60,468 bases of DNA from an uncultured Solimonas sp. (GCA_946478985.1 CAMLDZ010000005.1:1-60468), one strand, 5' to 3'; counted from the first letter of the stretch, positions 18,124 through 29,010 are shown. The notes: generated by a model not told the origin, from the sequence alone. Numbers and translations: made by a program.

Positions 18124-19142
18124 CCACGGCCCTTCCGCCCGCCGGCCCGCCGCAACCGCGCTGGCTGGCCTGGTGGGCGCGTTACCGGCATCTGGTCGCG
18201 GTGGCCAGTTTCGCCGCCGGCATTGCCAGCTTCGCGCTGGTGCAGCGTCAGGAAAAGTTCGCGCAGGCGCTGGCGATCCTGCTGCCGCTGTCCTGGCTCG
18301 CCGCACTGCTGGAACCCTGGCTGATCCGCAAGCTGGCCACCCAGCGCTGGCTGCGGCATTCCTCGCTGCTGCTGCACTACGGCTACCAGGCGCTGCATCA
18401 GGAGTCGTTCTTCTTCACCCTGCCGTTCTTCCTGGCGACCACCACCTGGACCACCACGCAGCCCCTGTTCGTGCTGGCGCTGGGCGCGCTGGCGCTGATC
18501 TCGATCATCGATCCGCTGTACTTCGGCCGCATCACCTCGCGCCGCGCGGGGCTATGGAGCTTCCATGCCGCCGCCAGCTTCCTGACGGTGCTGACCGCGG
18601 CACCGATGCTCTGGCAGATCAGCACCTCGCTGAGCCTTAATCTGGCGATCGGCGCCGCTTCTGCGCTGATCGTGCCGGCGGTTGCCAGCGCATTGCGCGG
18701 GCCGGCGACGCTGCGCTGGCTGGTCGGCGTCGGTGCCGCACTGGTGCTGGCGGGCGGCCTGCATGTCCTGCGCTTCGCGATTCCGCCGGCGACCCTGCGC
18801 GTCCACGATGCGGCAGCGACGCAGGCGATCGATGTCGAGGCGCGCGAACCCAGCGCCAAGGTCAAGTGGATCGACGCGGCCACACTGCGCGCCGGCGGCC
18901 TGTATGCCTGGACGCCGATCCACGCACCACGCGGCCTGTCCGAGCAGATCGTCCACGAGTGGTGGCACCAGGGCCTGCGCGTCGACCGCATTCCCATCGC
19001 CATCCACGGCGGCCGCGAGCAGGGCTACCGGGCCTGGACCCACAAGACCGTATTCCCGGACGACCCGCGCGGCGATTGGCAGATCCGCGTGGTCACGCAA
19101 AGCGATCAGCTGATCGGCATCATCCGCTTCGAGGTCCGCTAG
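18120..19142 (+). CDS. DUF5924/DUF2914-type membrane protein
   Basis: 340 residues. The N-terminal two thirds are hydrophobic with about seven transmembrane segments (about residues 25-225). The C-terminal soluble domain (about 235-340) has the DUF2914 look (VHEWWHQGLRVDRIPIAIHGG, then GYRAWTHKTVFPDDPRGDWQIRVVT), probably periplasmic and beta-rich. DUF2914 proteins have no established biochemical role. Start codon overlaps the stop of the LuxR-type gene by four bases. Confidence 0.75.
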   Translation: MTTALPPAGPPQPRWLAWWARYRHLVAVASFAAGIASFALVQRQEKFAQALAILLPLSWLAALLEPWLIRKLATQRWLRHSSLLLHYGYQALHQESFFFTLPFFLATTTWTTTQPLFVLALGALALISIIDPLYFGRITSRRAGLWSFHAAASFLTVLTAAPMLWQISTSLSLNLAIGAASALIVPAVASALRGPATLRWLVGVGAALVLAGGLHVLRFAIPPATLRVHDAAATQAIDVEAREPSAKVKWIDAATLRAGGLYAWTPIHAPRGLSEQIVHEWWHQGLRVDRIPIAIHGGREQGYRAWTHKTVFPDDPRGDWQIRVVTQSDQLIGIIRFEVR

Positions 19143-19173
19143 ACTGCCCGCCTCTTGTTAGCCGACGCCAGCC

Positions 19174-19488
19174 GTGAAGACCCTTTCCGTCGAACAGCTC
19201 CAGACCTTGCTGCAGCAGGCCGCGGTCACCGTCATCGACGTCCGCGAGGACGAGGAACTGGCGATCGCCGCCCTGCCCGGCGCCGTGCACATTCCGCTGC
19301 AGACGCTGCCCGCGCGGATCGGCGAACTGGACCGTACCGCGCCGCTGGCGATGCTCTGCCATCACGGCATGCGCTCGGAGATGGCCGGGCGCTGGCTGGA
19401 GGCGCAGGGCTTCAGCGACGTCTCCAATGTCGCCGGCGGCATCGACGCCTGGTCGCTGCGCGTCGATCCGACGGTTCCACAGTACTAA
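19174..19488 (+). CDS. Rhodanese-domain protein
   Basis: 104-residue single-domain rhodanese with GTG start. The active-site loop CHHGMRS (Cys at about residue 63) has the persulfide-forming cysteine followed by a basic or serine residue, as in GlpE. VIDVREDEELAIAALPGAVHIPL is the CH2A-type block. Such proteins move sulfane sulfur to thiols or cyanide in the cytoplasm. It lies directly upstream of the sulfate-uptake genes, although a 420-bp gap suggests separate promoters. Confidence 0.85.
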   Translation: MKTLSVEQLQTLLQQAAVTVIDVREDEELAIAALPGAVHIPLQTLPARIGELDRTAPLAMLCHHGMRSEMAGRWLEAQGFSDVSNVAGGIDAWSLRVDPTVPQY

Positions 19489-19909
19489 GCCGGACGCTGG
19501 GAACGACCGCGTGGTGGCTAAAGCCGCCATTTCCGGCCAATGGCGCGCATCTTTGTAGTTTTTTATTCCTTTACAGGAATAATCTAGGCCACACATATTC
19601 TTTTACATGCGGATCGCGGGTCCGCAGGATATGCGCACCTTCTTTACGCCGAACAGGCTCCCGCGCATGCCCACCCTTGCCCATCCGACTCGCAGGCCGC
19701 AAACGCAGCTGATGCGCGCGATGTGCCGCGGCGCGTGTCGGCGCTGAGCCGCCGCCTCCGACCGACCCCGCCGGCGCATCCGCAGCCGTCGGCATTCGCA
19801 GCCGGTCGCCGTTCGTGCAATTCCATGCAAAACCATTGCGCCGTGCCGCCCTGAGCGCACGGCACCCTGAATCCTTGCGTCCCGGATCGTTCTGGAGTCC
19901 ACCGTCGCC
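19489..19909 (+). promoter_or_regulatory. Control region of the sulfate operon, with candidate LysR-type (CysB) sites
   Basis: 421 bp without a credible gene. An inverted repeat with 8-bp arms (TTATTCCT, then TTAC, then AGGAATAA) sits at 19563-19582. Its left half ATTCCTTTACA (19565-19575) recurs as ATTCTTTTACA at 19597-19607, exactly 32 bp on, about three helical turns. This AT-rich island stands out in GC-rich surroundings and precedes sbp, so CysB binding is a reasonable guess. A hairpin with arms GCGGA/TCCGC (19609-19625) and about 280 bp of leader follow. Confidence 0.5.
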
Positions 19910-20908
19910 ATGTTCAAGAAAGCCCTGCTCTCCGCTGCCGTCGCGCTGACGCTGACGGCCTGCAATTCCGGCAACTCGCACAAGTTGCTCAACGTCTCTT
20001 ACGACCCGACGCGCGAGCTCTACAAGGATCTCAATACCGCGTTCGTCGCCGACTATAAGGCCAGGACCGGCGAGAGCCTGCAGATCGAGCAGTCGCACGG
20101 TGGTTCCGGCAAGCAGGCGCGCGCGGTCATCGACGGCCTGGAAGCCGACGTGGTGACGCTGGCGCTGGCGGCCGACATCGACGCCATCGCCGAAAAGGCC
20201 AAGACCTTGCCGGCCGACTGGCAGTCGCGGCTGCCGGACAATGCCTCGCCTTATACCTCGACGATCGTGTTCCTGGTGCGCAAGGGCAATCCCAAGAACA
20301 TCAAGGACTGGGACGATCTGGTGAAGGACGGCGTCAGCGTCGTCACGCCCAACCCGAAGACTTCGGGCGGCGCGCGCTGGAACTATTTGGCCGCCTATGC
20401 CTACGGCCTCAGGAAGTCCGGTGGCGATCAGGCGCAGGCGCAGGCCTACGTCAAGCAGCTCTACCAGCACACGCCGGTGCTCGACACCGGCGCGCGCGGC
20501 GCGACCACCACCTTCGCGCAGCGCGGCATCGGCGACGTGCTGCTGGCCTGGGAGAACGAGGCCTTCCTGTCGCTCAAGGAGTTTGGTGCCGACAAGTTCG
20601 AGATCGTCGCGCCGTCGCTGTCGATCCTCGCCGAGCCGCCGGTGGCGCTGGTCGACAAGGTGGTGGACCGCCATGGCACCCGCAAGGCGGCGGAAGCCTA
20701 TCTGCAGTTCCTCTACACCGACGCGGCGCAAGAGCTGATTGCCAGGAACCACTACCGCCCGCGCAGTGCCGCGGTGGCGGAGCGCTACGCGGACAGCTTC
20801 CCGAAGATCGAGCTGGTGACGATCGCCGACTTCGGCGGCTGGACTAAGGCGCAGGCCGAGCACTTCGGCGAGGGCGGCGTCTTCGACCAGATCTATCAAC
20901 AGAAGTAA
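19910..20908 (+). CDS. sbp: Sulfate/thiosulfate-binding protein
   Basis: Substrate-binding subunit of the sulfate ABC transporter; captures sulfate outside the inner membrane and delivers it to CysTWA. 332 residues, usual for the family. Family blocks: [17 protein letters not shown] (N-terminus of the mature protein), [44 protein letters not shown] and WENEAFLSL. The signal peptide ends in LTLTACNSG, which reads as a lipobox, so this copy may be lipid-anchored rather than free in the periplasm. It heads an operon with an AT-rich control region upstream and a strong hairpin after the stop codon. Confidence 0.93.
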   Translation: MFKKALLSAAVALTLTACNSGNSHKLLNVSYDPTRELYKDLNTAFVADYKARTGESLQIEQSHGGSGKQARAVIDGLEADVVTLALAADIDAIAEKAKTLPADWQSRLPDNASPYTSTIVFLVRKGNPKNIKDWDDLVKDGVSVVTPNPKTSGGARWNYLAAYAYGLRKSGGDQAQAQAYVKQLYQHTPVLDTGARGATTTFAQRGIGDVLLAWENEAFLSLKEFGADKFEIVAPSLSILAEPPVALVDKVVDRHGTRKAAEAYLQFLYTDAAQELIARNHYRPRSAAVAERYADSFPKIELVTIADFGGWTKAQAEHFGEGGVFDQIYQQK

Positions 20909-20960
20909 ACGCCGCCGCAGCGGCATTGACGCAAACCATCACGCCGATCCCGGTGTCATT

Positions 20961-20986
20961 GGCGGGGCTGTCCCCATCGCCCCGCC
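20961..20986 (+). other. Intercistronic hairpin after sbp
   Basis: GGCGGGGC (20961-20968) and GCCCCGCC (20979-20986) form an 8-bp GC stem with a 10-base loop, followed by GCTTCTT and no U-run. It is therefore more likely an mRNA-stabilising or attenuating structure than a full terminator. Hairpins here often raise binding-protein mRNA over the permease genes. Confidence 0.5.
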
Positions 20987-21010
20987 GCTTCTTACGCAAT
21001 GGAGTTACCG

Positions 21011-21241
21011 ATGTCCGCCACCACCATCAACACCCGCAATCAGTTCAAGGGCAGCATCGCCTCGATCAACCGCGGCGCCGTGGTTTCCGAAGTCGAAATC
21101 GAAACGCCGGCCGGCATCATCAGCGCCGTCATCACCAGCAGCTCGATCGACCGCCTCAATCTGCGCGTCGGCGACCAGGCCCTGGCGCTGTTCAAGGCCA
21201 CCGAAGTGCTGATCGCCAAACTCGACGACAAGGTGGCCTGA
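21011..21241 (+). CDS. Molbindin-like (Mop/TOBE domain) protein
   Basis: 76 residues, essentially a single Mop domain: NQFKGSIASINRGAVVSEVEIET, then ISAVITSSSIDRL and ALFKATEVLIAKLD. Such molbindins bind molybdate or tungstate, and related oxyanions, as oligomers in the cytoplasm. The start at 21011 is preferred to ATG at 20999 because GGAG at 21001-21004 sits at ribosome-site distance. Its place between sbp and cysTWA is odd for a molybdate protein and suggests an oxyanion buffering or sensing role for the sulfate importer, which is inference. Confidence 0.82.
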   Translation: MSATTINTRNQFKGSIASINRGAVVSEVEIETPAGIISAVITSSSIDRLNLRVGDQALALFKATEVLIAKLDDKVA

Positions 21242-21279
21242 CGGCCTCGCAGCCGTCGCCACCATCCGGAGTTCCTGTC

Positions 21280-21903
21280 ATGTGCCTGATCATCCATAAA
21301 CCCGCCGGCATCGCGATCCACGAGGATCTGCTCGCCGCCGGTGCCGCCCACAACGCGGAGGGCTGGGGCCTGATGGGTTTCGATGACAGCGGCCGCGTGT
21401 TGCTGGAAAAGCGGCCATTCGTCGATGTGGCCGAGCTGGCGGCAATCGAGCGCCAGTATCGCGGCGCCGAGTACGTGCTGCACCTGCGGCGGCAGACGCG
21501 TGGCGGCAGCGGCATCGACAACGTGCACCCGTTCAAGGTCATCGACGGTGTCTGGCTGATGCACAACGGCACGCTCAAGCTCGACACGCGCGTGCCGGGC
21601 AAGTCTGACACCTGGCACTTCGTCACCGACGTGCTGCGGCCGCTGGCACAGCGCCATCCGGGCCTGCTCAGCGATTACGCTTTCGTGCAGATCCTCGAAC
21701 ACGGCCTCAAGCCCGAGAACAAGCTGGCGCTGCTCGACCAGCGGCTGCGCCGCATCGTGCTGGTCAACCGCCAGCACGGCGTCGAGGTCGACGGCCTGTG
21801 GATCAGCAACACGCGCTGGCTCGACGGCCGACTCTATCCGCTGGCGCAGCCGCTGCAGGCGCAAGAGCGCTCCTACGCGCCCCATGAGCTGCGCTTCCTG
21901 TGA
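21280..21903 (+). CDS. Class II (Ntn-type) glutamine amidotransferase-like protein
   Basis: 207 residues. The catalytic N-terminal cysteine follows the initiator Met (MCLIIHKPAG), as in Ntn-hydrolase amidotransferases. NAEGWGLMGFDDSGRV, VLHLRRQTRGG and VWLMHNGTL correspond to the glutaminase fold, the last being the usual HNG oxyanion-hole block. There is no synthetase or transferase domain, so it may be a stand-alone glutaminase or use another nucleophile-activated substrate. The start is fixed by the conserved Met-Cys. It lies in the middle of the sulfate operon, and I know of no role for such a protein in sulfate uptake. Confidence 0.78.
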   Translation: MCLIIHKPAGIAIHEDLLAAGAAHNAEGWGLMGFDDSGRVLLEKRPFVDVAELAAIERQYRGAEYVLHLRRQTRGGSGIDNVHPFKVIDGVWLMHNGTLKLDTRVPGKSDTWHFVTDVLRPLAQRHPGLLSDYAFVQILEHGLKPENKLALLDQRLRRIVLVNRQHGVEVDGLWISNTRWLDGRLYPLAQPLQAQERSYAPHELRFL

Positions 21904-21970
21904 GCGGGGCGCTCATGCGCGCGCCGCGGCCTTCATAATCGACGCGCCTTCCGCCTCCGGCGAAGACTGG

Positions 21971-21994
21971 CCGGCACCGCCACCGCGGTGCCGG
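21971..21994 (+). other. Hairpin ahead of cysT
   Basis: CCGGCACC (21971-21978) pairs with GGTGCCGG (21987-21994). It sits in the 138-bp gap between the amidotransferase gene and cysT and has no U-run. Confidence 0.4.
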
Positions 21995-22041
21995 TCCCTG
22001 CACATCTGGCCATGCCTGGACAACAAGCGAATCACGCACCT

Positions 22042-22890
22042 ATGAGCGCCGTCACCTCCCGCCACCGGTCGCGATCGGTGATTCCCGGCTTCGGCCTGAC
22101 GCTGGGCTTCACCCTGGTCTACCTGAGCCTGCTGGTGCTGATCCCGCTGGCCGGCGTGTTCTTCAAGTCGGCCGGTCTCGGCTGGCAGGGCTACTGGAAC
22201 GTGGTCAGCTCGCCGCGCGTGCTGCATGCACTGCAGCTGTCGTTCGGTGCGGCGCTGATCGCGGCGCTGATCAATGCCGTGTTCGGCACGCTGGTGGCCT
22301 GGGTGTTCGTGCGCTACCGCTTTGCCGGCAAGCGCTTCTTCGACGCGGTGATCGACCTGCCGTTCGCGCTGCCGACGGCGGTCGCCGGCATCGCGCTGAC
22401 GGCGCTGTATGCCGGCAACGGCTGGATCGGCCAGTTCCTCGAACCGCTCGGCATCAAGGTGGCGTACTCGCCGCTCGGCGTCATCGTCGCCTGTACCTTC
22501 ATCAGCCTGCCGTTCGTGGTACGCACGGTGCAGCCGGTGCTCGAAGACGCCGAGAAGGAGCTGGAAGAAGCGGCCGCCTCGCTCGGCGCCAACCGCTGGC
22601 AGACCATCACCCGCGTGATCCTGCCGACCGTGCTGCCGGCGATGCTGACCGGCTTCGCGCTGGCCTTCGCGCGCGGCGTCGGCGAATACGGCTCGATCAT
22701 TTTCATCGCCGGCAACCTGCCGATGGTCTCGGAGATCGCGCCGCTGCTGATCATCATCAAGCTCGAAGAATTCGATTACGCCGGCGCCACGGCGGTGGCC
22801 AGCAGCATGCTGATCCTGTCGTTCACGCTGCTGCTGGCGATCAACGCGCTGCAGGCCTGGACGCGGCGACGCCAGGGAGGCAGGTCATGA
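22042..22890 (+). CDS. cysT: Sulfate ABC transporter permease CysT
   Basis: Inner-membrane permease subunit (also called CysU). 282 residues, six transmembrane helices. Recognisable by [20 protein letters not shown] at the N-terminus, [20 protein letters not shown], and the cytoplasmic EAA loop [21 protein letters not shown] that docks on CysA. ATG at 22042 ([17 protein letters not shown]) aligns with the E. coli N-terminus; GTG at 21988 or ATG at 22012 would extend it. Overlaps cysW by four bases (ATGA). Confidence 0.93.
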   Translation: MSAVTSRHRSRSVIPGFGLTLGFTLVYLSLLVLIPLAGVFFKSAGLGWQGYWNVVSSPRVLHALQLSFGAALIAALINAVFGTLVAWVFVRYRFAGKRFFDAVIDLPFALPTAVAGIALTALYAGNGWIGQFLEPLGIKVAYSPLGVIVACTFISLPFVVRTVQPVLEDAEKELEEAAASLGANRWQTITRVILPTVLPAMLTGFALAFARGVGEYGSIIFIAGNLPMVSEIAPLLIIIKLEEFDYAGATAVASSMLILSFTLLLAINALQAWTRRRQGGRS

Positions 22891-23810
22891 GCGATCCGCT
22901 GAACAAGGACGCCACGCTGCAGGACCCACCGACGATTCCCGCGGAGTTCGGCCAGGGCCCGCTGATGCGGCGCAATGCCGCCGTGACCGAAAGCGCGCTG
23001 GTGCGCGGCCTGCTGATCGGCCTCGCCCTGCTGTTCCTGGCCGGCTTCCTGCTGCTGCCGCTGATCGCCGTGTTCGTCGAGGCGCTGCGCAATGGCCTGG
23101 CACCGTTCTTCAGCGCATTGGTCGAAGCCGATGCCCTGGCGGCGATCCGGCTGACGCTGCTGACGGCGGCGATTGCGGTGCCGCTCAACGTCGTCTTCGG
23201 TGTGGCCGCCGCCTGGGCGATCACCAAGTTCGAGTTCCGCGGCAAGGCCCTGCTGATCTCGCTGATCGACCTGCCGTTCTCGGTGTCGCCGGTGGTCGCC
23301 GGCCTGATCTATGTGCTGATTTTCGGCGCCCAGGGCTGGGCCGGGCCGTGGCTGGTCGATCACGGCGTGCGCGTCATCTTCGCAGTGCCGGGCATCGTGC
23401 TGGCAACGGTGTTCGTCACCTTCCCGTTCGTCGCGCGGGAGCTGATTCCGCTGATGCAGGAACAGGGCACCGACTACGAGCAGGCGGCGCTGTCGCTCGG
23501 CGCTTCCGGCTGGCAGACCTTCTGGCGCGTCACGCTGCCGAACATCCGCTGGGGCCTGCTCTACGGCGTGCTGTTGTGCACCGCGCGCGCGATGGGCGAA
23601 TTCGGCGCGGTGAGCGTCGTCTCCGGCCATATCCGCGGCCAGACCAATACCATGCCGCTGCACGTCGAGATCCTCTACAACGAGTACCAGTTCTCCGCCG
23701 CCTTCGCGGTGGCCTCGCTGCTGGCGCTGCTGGCGCTGGTGACGCTGGGCGTCAAGAGCTATCTGGAATGGCGGCACGGCGACGAACTCGCCGCGACGCG
23801 CCGACACTAG
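22887..23810 (+). CDS. cysW: Sulfate ABC transporter permease CysW
   Basis: Partner permease of CysT. 307 residues, six transmembrane helices (from about residue 45), with [20 protein letters not shown] and the EAA loop [21 protein letters not shown]. The N-terminal about 35 residues before the first helix are hydrophilic and somewhat longer than in E. coli. An AGGGAGG ribosome site precedes the ATG, which lies inside the end of cysT (translational coupling). The stop codon is embedded in a 14-bp perfect palindrome (23802-23815). Confidence 0.93.
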   Translation: MSDPLNKDATLQDPPTIPAEFGQGPLMRRNAAVTESALVRGLLIGLALLFLAGFLLLPLIAVFVEALRNGLAPFFSALVEADALAAIRLTLLTAAIAVPLNVVFGVAAAWAITKFEFRGKALLISLIDLPFSVSPVVAGLIYVLIFGAQGWAGPWLVDHGVRVIFAVPGIVLATVFVTFPFVARELIPLMQEQGTDYEQAALSLGASGWQTFWRVTLPNIRWGLLYGVLLCTARAMGEFGAVSVVSGHIRGQTNTMPLHVEILYNEYQFSAAFAVASLLALLALVTLGVKSYLEWRHGDELAATRRH

Positions 23811-23827
23811 TGTCGTCCTGACAGGCG

Positions 23828-23908
23828 CCGGGCCATCCATGGCCCGGACTTTCAAAACAAGCGTTTTGACAAGCATCCGGCCGCCGATGGCCGGGACTTT
23901 CAAATAAA
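23828..23908 (+). repeat. Two tandem hairpins with a shared GGACTTTCAAA tail
   Basis: In the 114-bp gap between cysW and cysA, unit 1 has arms CCGGGCCAT (23828-23836) and ATGGCCCGG (23839-23847), then ACTTTCAAAA. Unit 2 has arms CCGGCC (23877-23882) and GGCCGG (23889-23894), then GACTTTCAAAT. The tails are identical over about ten bases, roughly 48 bp apart. A third small stem (CAAAAC/GTTTTG, 23853-23868) lies between. This could be a duplicated RNA or protein site tuning cysA expression. Confidence 0.5.
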
Positions 23909-23924
23909 AAGCAGGCTCCTTCCG

Positions 23925-25052
23925 ATGGACATCCGTGTACGTGGCATCGAAAAGCACTTCGGCAGCTTTACCGCGCTCTCCGGCGTCGATCTCGACATCG
24001 CCTCCGGCGAGCTGATCGCGCTGCTCGGGCCTTCCGGTTCGGGCAAGACCACGCTGCTGCGCGTGATCGCCGGCCTGGAGTTCCCCGATCGCGGACAGAT
24101 CGTCTTCGGTGACGAGGACATGGCCGCCAAGCCGATCCGCGAGCGCCGCGTCGGTTTCGTCTTCCAGCACTACGCGCTGTTCAAGCACATGACCGTGCTC
24201 GACAACGTCGCCTTCGGCCTGCGCGTGCGCGAGAAGAACGAGCGGCCGCCGGAGGCGACGATCCGCGAACGCGCCCGCGAGCTGATCGAGCTGGTGCAGC
24301 TCGCCGGCCTCGAGAAGCGCTATCCGAGCCAGCTGTCCGGTGGCCAGCGCCAGCGCGTCGCACTGGCGCGTGCGCTGGCCATTGATCCGCGCGTGCTGCT
24401 GCTCGACGAGCCGTTCGGCGCGCTCGACGCCAAGGTGCGCAAGGATCTGCGCCGCTGGCTGCGCGCGCTGCACGAGCAGACCGGACAGACGACGATCTTC
24501 GTCACCCACGATCAGGAAGAAGCGCTGGAACTCGCCGACCGCGTCGTCGTCATGAGCAAGGGCCGCATCGAGCAGGTCGGCACCACCGACGAGGTCTACG
24601 AAAAACCGGCAACGCCGTTCGTCTTCGAATTTCTCGGCAACACCAATGTGCTGGCCGGCGACGTGCGCGGCCGCGAACTGTATGTCGACGGCCACGACGC
24701 GCCGATCACCACCGACTCGATCCATCCGCCCGGCGCCGTCGACGTCTACGTGCGGCCGGGCGATCTGCGCATCGCCGACGGCGGCCCCGGCTTCGAGGCC
24801 GTGGTGCGCAGCGCACAGCGCACCGGTCCGATCGTGCGCTACGAAGCCAGCACCGTGCATTCCGGCCAGACCATCGAGATCGAGGTACCGCATCTGCACC
24901 GCGATACCAAGCTGATGCAGCCGGGCCAGCAGGTGCGGCTGCGCCTCAACCAGTTCAGCGTCTTTCCGCGCGGCAGCAAGAGCGCGCCGGCACGCGGCAG
25001 CGATGCGCCGGTGCTGATTGGCAGCGAGCGCGAGCGCGGGCGGCTGGGCTAG
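23925..25052 (+). CDS. cysA: Sulfate ABC transporter ATP-binding protein CysA
   Basis: ATPase subunit of the sulfate/thiosulfate importer. 375 residues: Walker [12 protein letters not shown] (about 34-44), Q-loop [12 protein letters not shown] signature [15 protein letters not shown] (about 135-149), Walker [14 protein letters not shown], and switch histidine FVTHDQEEA. The C-terminal regulatory TOBE-like domain (about 240-350) has the [10 protein letters not shown] block typical of CysA. It is the last gene of the operon and converges on the Bcr/CflA gene with overlapping stop codons (CTAG at 25049-25052). Confidence 0.95.
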   Translation: MDIRVRGIEKHFGSFTALSGVDLDIASGELIALLGPSGSGKTTLLRVIAGLEFPDRGQIVFGDEDMAAKPIRERRVGFVFQHYALFKHMTVLDNVAFGLRVREKNERPPEATIRERARELIELVQLAGLEKRYPSQLSGGQRQRVALARALAIDPRVLLLDEPFGALDAKVRKDLRRWLRALHEQTGQTTIFVTHDQEEALELADRVVVMSKGRIEQVGTTDEVYEKPATPFVFEFLGNTNVLAGDVRGRELYVDGHDAPITTDSIHPPGAVDVYVRPGDLRIADGGPGFEAVVRSAQRTGPIVRYEASTVHSGQTIEIEVPHLHRDTKLMQPGQQVRLRLNQFSVFPRGSKSAPARGSDAPVLIGSERERGRLG

Positions 25053-26269
25053 GCCAGCTGCGCTGGCGGCCCCGCCAGTCCACGCAGCAGGACCAGCGCC
25101 AGCAGACCGCAGCCGGCGATGACGGCCGCCAGCGGCACCGCCGTGCCGTTGTGCGCGTGGCCGACGATGAAGCTCGATACCGAGGCGATCAGGAACTGCA
25201 AGGTGCCAAGCAGCGCCGCGGCAGCGCCGGCGCGATCGCCGAACGGCGCCATCGCTGCGGCTGTCGAGTTGGGGAAGCTGAAACCCAGAGAGGCGACGCA
25301 GAGGAACAGCGGAATCATCAGACCGATCGGCCCCAGATCGATCCAGGCAACGGTGAGCAGCAGCAGGCCGAACACCGTATAGGCGCTCAGTGCCGTCCGC
25401 AACACGTGCTGCACGGCGAAGCGGCGCAGCGCCAGCGAGTTGAGCTGCGAGGCAGCGATCAGACCGAACGCATTGGCGCCGAACACCCAGGCGTAGTGCT
25501 GCGGCGTCAGCGCATAGATACCGATGAAGATGAACGAGGAGCTGGAGATGTACGCAAACATCCCGGCCTGCGCGGTCGAACCCGCCAGCGCATACCCCAT
25601 GAAGCGGCGGTGGCGGATCAGCTTTTGATAGACCCCGAGCGAATGCGAGAGCGACAAGGTTCCGCGCGGACCGCGCCGCGCTTCCGGAATGCCGAAGCCC
25701 ACCAGCAGCATGGCCAGCACGCCATAGCCGACCAGCACCGCAAAGATCGCCTGCCAGCCGAAGAACTGGTCGATATAGCCACCGGCCAGCGGCGCGAGGA
25801 TCGGCGCCACCCCCATGATCAGCAGCAGCAGCGACAGCACGCGCGCCATGCTCTCCAGCGCGAAGCAGTCACGGACGATCGCACGCGTGACCACGATGCC
25901 GGCGCAGCCGCCGAGCGCCTGCAGCGCGCGTAGCGCGATCAGGCTGTGGACGTCGGGCGCGAACACGCAGCCCAGCGAGGCCAGCACGTAGAGCGCCAGG
26001 CCGAACAACAGCGGTTTCTTGCGGCCCAGCGCATCGGAGATCGGCCCGTAGAACAGCTGGCCCAGCGCCAGGCCGATGAAGTACGCCGCCAGCGTCAGCT
26101 GTGTGGTCGCCTCGTCGGCACCGAAGTGCAGGCGCAGTGCCGGCAGCGTCGGCAGATACATGTCGATGCTCATCGGCCCTATGGCCGTGACCATCGCCAG
26201 GATGCCGATCAGCCGCGCACGCGTGATGCCGGGAGGCATCGCGGGCGCGGTGACCGGCGGCGGGTTCAC
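25049..26269 (-). CDS. Bcr/CflA-family multidrug efflux MFS transporter
   Basis: 406 residues, 12 transmembrane helices, drug:H+ antiporter branch. Conserved stretches: [16 protein letters not shown] in helix 1, [19 protein letters not shown] in the helix 2/3 loop, and the drug-antiporter motif C-like [21 protein letters not shown]. The start is GTG at 26269; an in-frame ATG at 26239 ([12 protein letters not shown]) is equally plausible because neither has a clear ribosome site. Members export bicyclomycin, chloramphenicol, sulfonamides or cysteine; the substrate here is unknown. Its position next to sulfate assimilation makes sulfur-metabolite export a thought, no more. Confidence 0.85.
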   Translation of the reverse strand: MNPPPVTAPAMPPGITRARLIGILAMVTAIGPMSIDMYLPTLPALRLHFGADEATTQLTLAAYFIGLALGQLFYGPISDALGRKKPLLFGLALYVLASLGCVFAPDVHSLIALRALQALGGCAGIVVTRAIVRDCFALESMARVLSLLLLIMGVAPILAPLAGGYIDQFFGWQAIFAVLVGYGVLAMLLVGFGIPEARRGPRGTLSLSHSLGVYQKLIRHRRFMGYALAGSTAQAGMFAYISSSSFIFIGIYALTPQHYAWVFGANAFGLIAASQLNSLALRRFAVQHVLRTALSAYTVFGLLLLTVAWIDLGPIGLMIPLFLCVASLGFSFPNSTAAAMAPFGDRAGAAAALLGTLQFLIASVSSFIVGHAHNGTAVPLAAVIAGCGLLALVLLRGLAGPPAQLA

Positions 26270-26306
26270 GCTGCCGACCGCATCTGCGGCAGCAAGCGCG
26301 GGCCTT

Positions 26307-26331
26307 CAAGCCTTGCCAGTGACAAGGCTTG
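26307..26331. other. Strong hairpin between lysS and the Bcr/CflA gene
   Basis: Perfect 9-bp arms CAAGCCTTG (26307-26315) and CAAGGCTTG (26323-26331) with a 7-base loop. There is no T-run on the minus strand, so it is at best a weak terminator; it lies about 60 bp after the lysS stop. Confidence 0.45.
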
Positions 26332-26389
26332 CCGCGCGAGCCGGCGGGATTGAGGCCCTGCCAACTTTTTCCGCCGCACCATCATGGGC

Positions 26390-27910
<1,521 letters not shown>

Positions 27911-27914
27911 TGGC

Positions 27915-29010
27915 TTACAGCCCCTGCTTCAAACTGGCTTCGATGTACGGGTCGAGATGGCCATCCAGCACCTTCTGCGTATCCGCAATCTCGACGCCCG
28001 TGCGCAGATCCTTGATCCGCGACTGGTCGAGCACATAGCTGCGGATCTGGCTGCCCCACTCGATGTCGCTCTTGGAATCTTCCAGCGCCTGCTTCTGCGC
28101 ATTGCGTTTCTGGATCTCGGCCTCATAGAGGCGAGCCTTCAGCATCTTCATCGCGCGGTCGCGGTTGGCGTGCTGGCTGCGCTCGGTCTGGCAGGCGACG
28201 ACGATGCCGCTCGGCACGTGCTTGATGCGGATGGCCGACTCGGTCTTGTTGACGTGCTGGCCACCCGCTCCGGAGGAGCGATAAGTCGCCACTTCCAGAT
28301 CGGCTGGATTGATCTCGATCGCGATGTTGTCGTCGACTTCCGGCGACACGAAGATGCCGGAGAACGAGGTATGGCGACGGTTGCCGGAATCGAACGGCGA
28401 CTTGCGCACCAGGCGGTGCACGCCGGTCTCGGTGCGCAGCCAGCCGTAGGCGTACGAGCCTTCGATATAGATCGTCGCCGACTTGATGCCCGCGACTTCA
28501 CCGTCGGAGCGCTCCATCAGCTCGACCTTGAAACCCTTGCCTTCGGCCCAGCGCATGTACATGCGCAGCAGCATCTCGGCCCAGTCCTGCGCCTCGGTGC
28601 CGCCGGAGCCGGCCTGCACATCGAGGTACGCATTGTTGGCGTCGAGTTCGCCGCTGAACATGCGCTTGAATTCCATGTCGGCGGCGACCGCTTCAAGCTT
28701 GGCCAGATCGCGCGCGACCTCATCGACGATGCCCTGATCGCCTTCCATTTCGGCGAGTTCGAGCAGATCGAGCGCATCCTTCAGGCCCGTCTCGGCACGA
28801 TCCAGCGGACCGATCAGGTCCTCCAGCCGGGCGCGCTCGCGGCCCAGGTTCTGTGCGTACTCGGGTTTGTTCCAGACCTCGCTGGTTTCCAGCTCGGCAT
28901 TGACCTCGACCAGTCGATCCTTCTTGACGTCGTAGTCAAAGATAGCCCCGCAGCGCGTCGAAACGCGTCTGCAGAGCCGTCACCTCATTGCGTAACTGAT
29001 GTGCTTCCAT
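27915..29010 (-). CDS. prfB: Peptide chain release factor 2 (programmed +1 frameshift)
   Basis: Recognises UGA and UAA stop codons and triggers peptide release. The first 24 codons ([20 protein letters not shown], then RGYL) run from 29010 to 28939 and meet an in-frame UGA at 28936-28938. Reading resumes in the +1 frame at 28937 with DYDVKKDRL, giving 364 residues in all, as in E. coli (365). The slip site CUU UGA C is intact, preceded by a GGGG Shine-Dalgarno-like stimulator. Later motifs: SPF tripeptide ([16 protein letters not shown]) for stop recognition and GGQ ([13 protein letters not shown]) for hydrolysis. Residue 246-equivalent is Ser, not the weak Thr variant of E. coli K-12. Autoregulated through the frameshift. 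Confidence 0.96.
28935..28950 (-). promoter_or_regulatory. prfB programmed frameshift site
   Basis: On the minus strand the site reads CGGGGCTATCTTTGAC: SD-like GGGG, slippery CTT, stop TGA, then C, the poor-termination context. When RF2 is scarce the ribosome slips +1 and makes more RF2. Confidence 0.95.
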
